The translations under genes were made by a program, and so were the position numbers. Of a DNA stretch of 64,000 nucleotides, positions 31,121-41,600 are shown piece after piece. The stretch is from Anaerobiospirillum succiniciproducens DSM 6400 (GTDB taxonomy: Bacteria > Pseudomonadota > Gammaproteobacteria > Enterobacterales > Succinivibrionaceae), in NCBI RefSeq assembly GCF_000482845.1, contig NZ_AXWV01000015.1, positions 26,697 to 90,696 of the forward strand. The letters are read 5' to 3'. Positions within the stretch are counted from its first letter, which is position 1. Each line of letters opens with the position of its first letter. The notes below the pieces were generated by a model. It ran no database searches. It saw only the letters and a program-made list of their open reading frames with translations, and was not told the DNA's origin.

Positions 31121-34100
31121 ATGTTTGGTCACCAAATCAAAGATATTGAGGATAAGACCTTAGAGTCCAGTAAGACCGCTAATGTAGAACAAAGTATCCA
31201 TGAGCATGTGCAATTCGATGCTGTACAGATGGATGCTAAGGATGATGGCTGCTTAGTTGCTGTGGCTCATGATGAGGCTAAGGACAGCGTTTTAGATCAT
31301 AAACTGCCTGTGGCAGCATGTGTTGCTGATTCACAGACTAAACCTAGCTGTGATGCCTTAGCTGCAGCTCATGCCCTTTCTTTTGTTCAAGACCCTGATG
31401 TAGTGAGTGCTGATGATGCTGTAGATGCAGCTGTTCCTTCGCAAGTTCTTAGTGCTGGCTTCTTCGCAACTGAGCTTAATTGCAGCATGGAAAGCATTGA
31501 GCTGATTGATGCACTTGCTGCAGATGATGACTCTGTACTTGTTGTTGATGTGTCTGCATGCCTATCTGATATTGCTAGTGCCAAGCTCTGCTTTGATGTG
31601 CGGCTTAGTGATAACGATGAGGCAAGTGATATTTCTGATGCTAAGTCTAAGCTTGCCCAAGAGTGGCTTAATCACAGTGAGGCTGAGATCTCTAAGGTCA
31701 TGATGCCTAAGTGTAGCGAGACCATTTGGAACACCACCCAGCACGACGTTAATACTTGTGACGATGCTTTTGGTGTCGGTGTTGCTAGCCTTACTAGCCT
31801 GGCTTTAGATGACCGAGCTGTTGGACTTGATATCTCTACCTTGTTATCTACTCAAGAGCCTTGTGCTGGTGCTGCAGACACACAGAACACTTATGCTCAG
31901 TCTCTAGAAGGCACTTGCTTGTCATCGGATGCCACTACACTTGCTACAAGCAATGCGCTTCGTAGCAGTGATGACAGCACTGCTGCCGAAGATGATGCTT
32001 ATGCTTACTCAGATGCAGATGCTGATATTTGTGGTGCTGATGATGCCCTGGCTTTGGTTGAGGTGGATAGCATTCATCTAAGTGATGGTGATGGCGTAGC
32101 TTCAAACAATGGTTGTGATGAGCCTGTAGCTCATGCAGTCGGTGAGTGTGACACTTTGGTTGCGATGGCTGCTAATGAAGCTAATGCAGCTAATGCGATT
32201 AACGTGGCGAATGTGGCTGCAAATGAGAGCGAGATACTATCTGATGGTGCAGCTGTAACTTTGGTTCAGGCTGCATCTGATGCCGTGTCTTCTTTTGGCT
32301 CTTCAGCTGCTGTTGGTGGCTCTGCTGATGCAGGTGCTGATACTGATGCTGTTGAGGTGGATTGCTGCGGGGTGGCTTTAGATGTAGTTGCTGCAGCATT
32401 AAGCCATGCTAGCCATGAGGGTAGTGATATTTGCGGCCTTTCTATCAATGGTTGCGCCAAGATCTGGTCTGAGAGTAATAGCTACTTTTTTGAGCGAGGC
32501 AGCAACCTTGACTCATTAGAGACTATGAGTGTTGGTGAGCGTCTTGATTATCTTCTCGATAGCTTTTCATATGAGATAGATCCATACTCCATTAAGGCCT
32601 TAGATAGTGCTATTGCTTTAGTGAATAACCGCCGCAGCATGATGCGTTCATGCGAAGAGAGCAACTATGTACTGTTAAAGAACTTAGGTCTTAGCGACGT
32701 TGAGATTCAAGACTTATTGAGCGTGCTGCATTTAGAAGAAAACTACAGCACTGGAGCTTATCTTTTAGGTGTTTGCGATGATGAGCTTGAGTTTAAAGAG
32801 GCCTTAAAGCCTTACTCATTAGATACGCTGATTACTGATCCTGAGTTTGAAAAAGCTATGCTCGATAAGCTCTTACTCTGGAATAAAGCCGATGAGCGTC
32901 AGCTTAATAAGAATGCACGCCTGCAAACTACTATCAACAAGATTTATAGCGCCATGGATAGACGTTGTGGTGGTCGCTTTAAGCTACGTGATCAGCGCTT
33001 TATCGCTGAAATGGCCATAATTTTCTTGAGCTTTGCTCACGATATCAGCAAGATCAGAACTGACTTAGATATCCGTGCTGCAAATGGTCTTAAGTATGAG
33101 CCATACCAAAGCTTAACTGACTTTATTGCAGAGACTAAGACCCCATATTTACTTTTACGTCACCTCTTAGGCCGTAAAGACGATCACCATAAGATTGGTC
33201 TTTCTTATGGCGTCGATATGCTCGCCAGATACTGCTACAACACCGAAAAACTGGTCTCTCAGCTCTTTGATATCCGTATGGAGATCAATGACTTTAGTAG
33301 CCCTCTTGCTGAAATTGTTATCAAAAAGGGTGATCGTGGCTCCTGCTGTACTGCTGCAACTACCTTAAGTAGTAATGCCGAGATGTTACGTGTGATGGCT
33401 AAAGAATCCGCTGCTATGCGTCTGCGCATATCTCAGCTTAATGCCATCTTACAAGCAGATATTGAGGATAACGTAAACCTACTGCGTGACCGCACCTTTG
33501 AAAGATTAATTAAAGCAAACCCAATACCTGAGCTGCAGCTTAATTCAGTAGCTGACTTATCAACTGAAAATGGTACTGCAGCAAGCTTAGTAGATGGCAT
33601 ACAGGGTAGTGCTAATAGCGTATCTACCCCATCAGGTGCCAATGCCAGTGATGATGCATCAAGCTTAGATGCATCTGAGAGCAAGAATTTCACCGCTGCG
33701 GCTGGTGATGGTGATGCTGATGAGGCTAAGTCCCAAGATAGTAGTTCTGAGTGCTTGGATGATGGTGCTTGTGCTGATGCACATGCTGATACACATGATG
33801 ATACAGGTGCTGATGCTATCTCTGACACTGATAGTGGCGCTGATGAGGCTGTTGATGGCAACTGTGTATTGCATGCGCCTAAGAGCTTCTCATGTCTAAA
33901 AGAGATGGAGCGTAGACAGCGTTATGGCAATTGCTTGTTCACAAATTTAAACAAAGAGCCACAACGTACTATCTGCACTCTATCTTCACTCATGTATGCC
34001 TCTGCCTTAGCTGAATATGAGCGTCGTATTCATAGCGTTAATGAGACCTATTCAGATATCTATGTTAGCGATAACACCATGTATATCTCTACATCCTCAA

Positions 34101-35458
34101 GAGCTCATGCAAGCTTACTCTTTGGTATGAACTTACTCACTTACCAAGACTTACAAACCTCTCTTGAGTGGGATGGCAAGTTAGTTCACGAGATTATTGT
34201 AAGAAATGGTCTGAGCTTTAGACGTGGCCATAACTACCACTTAACTGAGTGTGAAGGTAATACCGTTATCTTTAGAGGCTTTACGTTAAGAGTTGATGAG
34301 CAGCCTATCTATCCTCAACTTAAGGTTAGACAACTTGCTAATAACGACACCCTTTTAAATCAGCTAGTTGGCTCAATTGCTTTATACATTGCAGCCCGTC
34401 ATGAGCAGCAAAACTACTTAATTGAGCACCGCAAGATGCTACTACGCATCTTTGAGCTCATGGCAGCTTTATCAAGACGTGAGCGTGTCCGTCTCTTAGC
34501 TCGTTTAGATGATGTCTCATATGAACGCTACAAGCTCCTTGAGCGATCTTTAAACATCTTTGAGAGCATCAGCCTTGTAAGCACGCAAAAGATCGCAGCA
34601 TCTTTACATGCCAACGATCCATTAGCTAAGGCCATAGAGCAAGGCCCACAGCACATGCTAGAGCTGATGCGCAAATACCCTGTAGACGACCAGTGCACAA
34701 TAGACTCAATGGCTGGTAATGCAAGCCTTAACTCATTTGGTAGTGCCACTACTGCAGCAGACACTAACACGGCCAACTTAAGCAGCAATGCTGCTAATGC
34801 CAGTGCAAGCGCTAGTGCTAGTGCTAGCAATGCGGCCAATGCAGCTAATAGCGCTAATCGTGCTAATGGCGATGGTGCCACTGGCTCAATGGTCGATGCT
34901 ATTGAGCAGGGCTGTGGTGATGCAGGCAGGTTAAAGAGTGCGTGGTTTGAGCTCATAAATGAGTATGAACAGCGCTGCATGGGAGTGGATATTCCAGCTT
35001 TAGTGCAGGCTTTTAACTTAGACCGTAAGTCAATTGCTGTTAATTCCACGGAGGCAGTGGTTTTTCGTGAAGTACTTGGTCTTGGTGTAGCCATCATGAT
35101 TGGGGCAAGCCATGCTGATGATGACATCTTTAAGGCCTCTAAGCGTCATGTCGTTACCGGTGGTTTTGATTATCGCAATATGAAGATGCGGGGACTCAGG
35201 CTTATCGAGCTTGAAAATAGCCACCTTAAAGACTTTGACCCTCTTAATCTCCCCAATTACATGGACTATGAGCTCAAGCCTTCACGTATGGTCATCAATG
35301 GCTGCACGCTAAGCGACGTGCTGCATTCTGCAGAGCACTATAAGCAACAAGTCACCGTGACCTTTGAAAACGGCTCTAAAGCATTAAACGACGTTCTGTG
35401 CAGCCGTCAAAGCAAAGCTAAGAAGCTTAAAAAGCAGCTTGAACAATGCCCTGTCTAA
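31121..35458 (+). CDS. MOBH relaxase-like protein, HD-motif half, with acidic low-complexity inserts
   Basis: Residues ~470-830 form a folded region with FAHDISKIRTDLDIR near residue 637 and YLLLRHLLGRKDDHHKIGLS near 675-695. This is the order seen after the first histidines in MOBH TraI proteins (HDIGKP.TD.R, then GR..RHE.). So this gene appears to carry the second half of the relaxase HD domain whose first half is in the gene upstream. About 460 residues before it are acidic and rich in Ala, Asp, Ser and Val; further low-complexity blocks lie near 830-930 and 1205-1265 (NAANASASASASASNAANAA). The last 170 residues are folded again and unrecognised. AGGAG at 31111-31115 overlaps the previous stop and lies 5 nt before the ATG, so the pair is coupled. 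Both genes keep intact frames, arguing against simple decay. Confidence 0.6.
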   Translation: MFGHQIKDIEDKTLESSKTANVEQSIHEHVQFDAVQMDAKDDGCLVAVAHDEAKDSVLDHKLPVAACVADSQTKPSCDALAAAHALSFVQDPDVVSADDAVDAAVPSQVLSAGFFATELNCSMESIELIDALAADDDSVLVVDVSACLSDIASAKLCFDVRLSDNDEASDISDAKSKLAQEWLNHSEAEISKVMMPKCSETIWNTTQHDVNTCDDAFGVGVASLTSLALDDRAVGLDISTLLSTQEPCAGAADTQNTYAQSLEGTCLSSDATTLATSNALRSSDDSTAAEDDAYAYSDADADICGADDALALVEVDSIHLSDGDGVASNNGCDEPVAHAVGECDTLVAMAANEANAANAINVANVAANESEILSDGAAVTLVQAASDAVSSFGSSAAVGGSADAGADTDAVEVDCCGVALDVVAAALSHASHEGSDICGLSINGCAKIWSESNSYFFERGSNLDSLETMSVGERLDYLLDSFSYEIDPYSIKALDSAIALVNNRRSMMRSCEESNYVLLKNLGLSDVEIQDLLSVLHLEENYSTGAYLLGVCDDELEFKEALKPYSLDTLITDPEFEKAMLDKLLLWNKADERQLNKNARLQTTINKIYSAMDRRCGGRFKLRDQRFIAEMAIIFLSFAHDISKIRTDLDIRAANGLKYEPYQSLTDFIAETKTPYLLLRHLLGRKDDHHKIGLSYGVDMLARYCYNTEKLVSQLFDIRMEINDFSSPLAEIVIKKGDRGSCCTAATTLSSNAEMLRVMAKESAAMRLRISQLNAILQADIEDNVNLLRDRTFERLIKANPIPELQLNSVADLSTENGTAASLVDGIQGSANSVSTPSGANASDDASSLDASESKNFTAAAGDGDADEAKSQDSSSECLDDGACADAHADTHDDTGADAISDTDSGADEAVDGNCVLHAPKSFSCLKEMERRQRYGNCLFTNLNKEPQRTICTLSSLMYASALAEYERRIHSVNETYSDIYVSDNTMYISTSSRAHASLLFGMNLLTYQDLQTSLEWDGKLVHEIIVRNGLSFRRGHNYHLTECEGNTVIFRGFTLRVDEQPIYPQLKVRQLANNDTLLNQLVGSIALYIAARHEQQNYLIEHRKMLLRIFELMAALSRRERVRLLARLDDVSYERYKLLERSLNIFESISLVSTQKIAASLHANDPLAKAIEQGPQHMLELMRKYPVDDQCTIDSMAGNASLNSFGSATTAADTNTANLSSNAANASASASASASNAANAANSANRANGDGATGSMVDAIEQGCGDAGRLKSAWFELINEYEQRCMGVDIPALVQAFNLDRKSIAVNSTEAVVFREVLGLGVAIMIGASHADDDIFKASKRHVVTGGFDYRNMKMRGLRLIELENSHLKDFDPLNLPNYMDYELKPSRMVINGCTLSDVLHSAEHYKQQVTVTFENGSKALNDVLCSRQSKAKKLKKQLEQCPV

Positions 35459-35473
35459 CAACAGCTAAGGGTG

Positions 35474-35534
35474 GAGCAAGCTAAGGCTAAGGGTCTGGAG
35501 GCTATAGCCTTTTGCTCTTTTTCTTAGCTTGCTC
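35474..35534. promoter_or_regulatory. Inverted repeat between the relaxase-like and coupling-protein genes
   Basis: GAGCAAGCTAAG (35474-35485) and CTTAGCTTGCTC (35523-35534) are perfect 12-nt inverted arms. The enclosed 37 nt include GGCTATAGCC and a T-rich stretch. It may act as a partial terminator or processing site that sets expression of the coupling protein. Confidence 0.5.
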
Positions 35535-35634
35535 ACTTGCTTAGTAACACGATTAACTTCTTTGGAACTCACATTAGCAGCTATTGCCCTTGTAAGTTGT
35601 CTTAATGGCCCTTAGAGGCTTAAGGATAGTTTAT

Positions 35635-38600
35635 ATGTTCCACAATACCCGTCGTATTCTTGGTACTTTCAAATACGTCATATCTCGCAATAGAGGTTTA
35701 GAAAACCGCAAGAATGACCTGCTTACAGGCCACGGTGTTGAGAATATCACCAATATCAGAATCACCATGTTCATAAGCTTGTTTATAGGCCTCATTGCCC
35801 TCATCGCTTATGCAACAGCACTGTCATTAAATGCCCTGCTCGTCTTTTCCATGATGTTTATCTTTATGTCCTGGTACATTGGTCATCTGCCAAATGACAA
35901 GCTCTCTGAGGATCTCGATACCCATTTTGGTAAACATAATTTCAATCCATACAAGTCTTACTTAGGTGGCCGCATTCTCATCACCTCACGTGGTGTCAGC
36001 CTGTCACTTAGCAAGCGTACCCCTTTAAACATCATCTCAAGACGTCAAGAGCTGACCTTAAAGCTTGCTGAGGCCAAGGCTCTTGCAGCACTGCCAGCTC
36101 CAAAAGATAAATCTACATCAAAACAGCACAGCGCATCACAAACTCACCTGAAGTCCATGACCCAGGCAAGACCTGATGCCCTTGGTGAACAGTGCTGCAT
36201 ACCTACCACAACAGCAGCCACAGCTCCTAAGAGTAATGCTAGCCCACTAAGCTTAGGTGCAAAACCTAACGATGCCACTCAATCCTATGGAAATGCCGCT
36301 GCACATACCAATGTTTATGAAGCTAATGAGGCTGCTCATTTAGTTGATGCCAATGTTGCATCCGCCTTTGCATCTTCACATGCATTTGCCAGTACTGATG
36401 CAGTTGCTGATGCTGGTGCTCCTGTTGGTGATGAGTCTAATTGTGCACGCGGTGATACCTATGCAAATGAAAATGCCGGTGCTGCTGCCAGTTCATGTGC
36501 CAGTGCAGGTGCTACTCCTAGCACTAGTGCCGATGCTAATGCCTGTACAAATGAACTAAGCGCCAATTTTTCAGCTGCTACAAATGGTGCTCAACGCCAT
36601 GCAATAAATGCCCATGCTTCTGACGTTCAGGGTTTTGGTCATGATGCTATGGATTGTGCTGGAGCTGCTATCCATGCCTGCTCTGCAAGCGCTGTAGCTA
36701 TGAGCGAGCCTATGACTCAGTCTAGCCGTGTTGACGGTGCTGCTTGCGACAGTATGGACATGCACAATGGTCTTGTTGGTGGTGTTCAAGCTTCTGGCTT
36801 TGGCTCTGGTGATGGTGATGCTGAAGATATGGCAGGTATGCATGGTAAGGAGATGGCTAGTTTGCGTGCACGTAAGCTGGTCAGCGCCATGTTTATGGAT
36901 AGGCCATGCTCTGATGCTGAGGACTTTGTTATTGGACGTGCCTTACACATGGCTCAATGTGATGATGGTAATGCCTGTAGCGCTCTTAATAGCGGTTTTA
37001 TGACCACTCTTGAGACCCCACTGTTAAGTGGTGTACGCCTCTATCCTGGTATTCCGATGACTGATGCTTGTTGCTGTCAGCTCATTAGTGCCATTGCTAA
37101 TAAGCTTAACCATACAGATAAGAGTGGTCATGCTCTAAGCGTGGCCAATGCTGCTTCTGCGGTTATTCGTGGCACTGATAAGGCTTTAACTTTTGCAGCT
37201 AATTTACTTGGAGGAAAAGAAGATGGAAGTGATTATGCCCATGTACTTAATAACCATTGCGCTACTGGACGCGCTGATCTTGCTAAATCTAATGGTCAGT
37301 GGGTGCCTCCTTATCACTCATCAATGCGCAAAATGGTTAGACCGAAGGATGTAACCTTTTGGGGCTTTGGCTTTATCTGGGGTGCTGAGCATACTCGTTT
37401 GCTGCATCATAAGCTTGAGATTGGTCTTAGACGTGCTGCCTATGGTAGCAATGGCTCTCCTGATATTCATGCTATTGGAGGTCAGTACCATGCCTATGAG
37501 CCAATCTATCTGCCTGAGAGCAATTTAAAGGGTCACACCTTATTACTCGGAACTACTGGTGCTGGTAAGACTCGCTTTTTCGATCTAGAGATTTCACAAG
37601 CTATTGCACGTGGCGACACTGTGATTGTGATTGACCCAAAGGGTGATCGTCAGTTACTGCGTAGTATTGTACGTGCAGCTAAGGATGCTGGTCGTGATCC
37701 TATTCAAGACCTCTTTATCCTCGACTTATCTAGAAAGCAATTTACTCCAGGTGCCGATAAGCACTCATTTACTTGCTATGACCGCTGCCGTGGCATCGTT
37801 AAGCCTTTTGGTATGGAGGGTAGTGATGATGCTGCCGATTGTTCCAATCTGCGTGGTAAGGATGGACTTAATCGAGACAATTTAGCCGACCTCAATGATT
37901 ACTGGGCCACTGCTAGTGATGTTGACCATGAGTTAATGACTGCCCCATGCGACAGTCTCATCACTGATGACATGCTCAACTTTGAAGGCTACTCCATGGA
38001 TGCTAATACTGGCCGTGTAAGCGTGCCAAATACAGCACAGCATGGCTCAGGCTCAGGTTCAGGTTCAATCTCAGGCTCAGGCTTGGGCCTGGGCTCTGAG
38101 GCTTGCTCTGCAAATGGCTTTTGCGGCGATACTATGAGATTTGATGGGCCTCGCAGCGAGCAAGATATTGCGATGATGGATGCTTTAAAGCGTTCTGAGG
38201 AGTTCTTTGCCAATTCAAGCGATAAGAATCACTTGCAAGGTGGTGGTGAGTTTAGAGCTACCTTCTCAAATTTATATGACTCTCCTGCCTCTCGCTTTAA
38301 TGAGCGTTTGATGCAAGATGAGCACTATCAGGATGTAATTGCACCTGCAGCCTCTGCTTTTGCCGGAACTACTGGTAATTGGCAAGGTAAAGAGCTTGAT
38401 GTGGATGACATTATCATCAACTGCAGCAACTACGGCATTAATCCTGTGGGAGCTTTTGATCAGCCAGCTCAGATTGGTGCTCGTTTAACCTCTATGCTCT
38501 CAAGCTCTGGCTCTAGTGCATCGTTCAAAAACTACTCCAACATGGCTGTAACTGCAGCTGTAGTGTGCTGTCAGCTCTCAGGTAAGCATATTACCGTTGA

Positions 38601-41600
38601 GAACATCCGTGACTTAGTTACTGATCCCAATGCCCTGCAAGTAGCACTACGTCGTTATATCAACTACAAAGTCGAACAGATTGATAATGAGGTCGTACAA
38701 AGACTTTGGAACACTATCCATGGCGTGGGTGGTCCACTCAATGGCATTAAAGGTGTAGTCACTGCAGCCTTAGGCCCTCATGCTACAGGTGAAGCACCAG
38801 TGGGCAATTACCATGAGATCATCGATGGCCTCATCAAAGAAGGCAAGATTAGTCGTGCCGCCTTTAAGAGTGTACTTGAGCAAATGAAGCACAGCCCTAC
38901 TCGTCCTAGCAAGGCTGATTTACTGACCTTATTTGGCAATATCGCTGAGCTTGATCCTATTGCTGATGCCTCAGCTATTACCTCTTTAGCCCTGTCTTTA
39001 TTTGATAGTGCCTCAGAGCGTAAAGAGGCTGAAGAAGCTTGCGCCTCAACTTATGTAGACGTGCATGAAGGCGATAGCGTTGATGCTACCGACATTCTCT
39101 TTGCAAATCGTGAATCAAGCACCGATCCAGGTGCCAGTGCCGACATTAGCGACGAGAGAGCTGCGGCTAATGCTGATGCAGCACAGGCAGAAGCGCAAGC
39201 GGAGGCTGAGGCCACAGCAGCTACCCCTGCTCGCAAGACTCGTTCTCGTAGCAAGAAAACCACTACTACCACTACCAAGAAGACCACGACTAAGCGTAAT
39301 ACCAAGAAAGCCCCAACTCTTACCGCCTCTAAAAAACGTGTAATGTGTGCTCAGGCTGAAAACGAAGTGCTGCAGGCCTTTTACGATTGGCTAGGCAAGA
39401 GTGGTCTGTGTAACGACTTAGTGGATTGTCAGATCGTGTTTATGGTTACTGCTCTGCCTGTTGAGTACTATCGAAAGGTTACTAACTCCGTAGTCCCATA
39501 CTTAGGCTCTTTAACTGGAGGACTATTACGTGGTCTGCTCTCTGGTAGCCGCAATGGTCAAGCTCTACCAAGTTTAAGAGACTTAATTGAGGGCAATAAG
39601 ATCTTTGTTGCAGATATTCACTGTCTTAAAGATGCCACCACTGGCCAAAACCTAGGCAAAATGCTCTTATCTGACCTTGCTTTCGTGGCTGGTGATATTA
39701 ATGCCACCGGTGCTCAGCTAAAGCGTATCTCAGTATTTATTGACGAGGCATCTGAGCTTGCTGATGAGGCCTTAGTGCAGCTGTTAAACAAGTCTCGTTC
39801 AGCTGGCTTCTCTATTACCATTGCCACACAGTCTATTGCTGATTTGTCACAGCGTTCAGGCTCAAAAGATGCGGCTCATCAGATCGTAGCTAACTGCAAT
39901 AACCTTATTGCTATGCGTGTTAACGATCCTGAAACTGCAGCTATTGTGTCCTCAGTATTGCCTCACACTAGCGTTGCTCAGCGATCCGCATCCGTGCAGT
40001 ATGCAAGTGACGTATTTTGTGGCTTAACCTCTATTGGTCATGGTCTGTCGATGCAAGATGCCTCACTCTTCCCACCAGATGTGCTGATGATGTTACCTGA
40101 CTTTGAGTACGTTGCTCGCTTCTCAGACGGTTCTTGCTACAAGGGCTTTATCCCTCGTCTTGCCCCAGATGAAGAGGTCTACCCTGATATCGCCAAGCAC
40201 AAGACAGCCACCCATGCTACCACCAGTGCTGCATCTATGGCAGCAACAACCTTCGTCCCATCCTCAGCCACAACCAGAGCCGAAGCTGCATCCTCAGCTA
40301 CTGCAGCCTCAGCTTCAGCATGTGCATCTGCAGCACCTTTTGCATCATCAGGAGCTGCATATGCTGCAATGACACCAATGGCAGCAATGGCAGCATCCAA
40401 CGGCCAAACCAATAGCTATGCCCCATCCAGCCATGATACTGCTAGCAACGGCATGCCTAAGAGTAATCACCATGCAGCTTTAGCACTCAACGGCATGGCA
40501 TCAATGCAGCAAAGCTCAGTTAATGCTGCAACACTTGCAAGCATGAGCACCATGGCTGCCAATGGAGTCACAACAGCGGTGCCATTTTGCAATGCACCAC
40601 AAGGCACTGCCTATGCTGCAGCTAATGGAGGCATCAACATGTACGCAGCTAACGAGCTTGGCAATGCTACTCAACATGGCCAGCTTGCATTGGCTCAGAC
40701 TAATGGTGCTGTGGTGTCGGCTATGGGAATAAGTTCTGCCTCTAATGACCATGCCATGCTTGATAAGGTATTATGGCCTGATGGTGTCATGATGCCAGGC
40801 AATTACAGTCCAGCTCGAGAGTCAGCAGAAGGTGTAAGTGCTTGCTTTAAGGAGCAATTTACAGATGCGCAGCTGATGAACAACCTCAAAGACCCAGGCA
40901 AGATCAGTCTCTTTTATCGTAGGCAGCATCTTGAGCAAATGGTTAAAGAGACCACGCAAGAGAGCTATGCAGCTTATCGTAATCCTGAGGGTTTTAGACT
41001 TGGTAACTCCTCTCATAGCTTCCATGGTATTGAAAGCCCAATTCATTACTTTAAAGAACGTTTTTCATGGCAGTCATTTAAAGCCGAGAGCGATCCTAAA
41101 GTACGTTTAGCCCTACTTTTAGCCCTGCCACTTTTAATGCTTAAGTATCTGTGTGGCTCTGTCCTCATCATGTTTATCCACACCATTAGCTTTATCAAAA
41201 ATAAGGTGCTCAAAAGCGTATTAACAGAGCTTCTGATGATTGCATTTATCGGCCTAAACCTAGGACTGATGTTCCAAGATAACTTTGTTGAGGAAAATGC
41301 AGACTTAATTTGGGATGTGTATTGTTACTTTCAAAATCTCGGTGAAAGCATCTACTACTGCATAACTAATGTCACCTTGTGCTGCCCATATCTAAGCTAT
41401 GACAATATTGCAGATATCATATCTGTAGGTTTTATTATGATTGATTGGTACATCAGAAATCCATCACTAATGTATTCACTAATCCTCTTAGGCATTATGA
41501 TTGGGTCACACAGCAAGCTGATGAGTGCTATTCACCACACTACTCCACCAGCATCAGGACTGCTAACTCCATCGGTTAACTATTTATGGAGTCACAAATT

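Noticed and set aside
34528..35127. 199-codon antisense frame
   Set aside because: Shadow of the Ala/Asn-rich part of the + strand gene; starts have no ribosome site.
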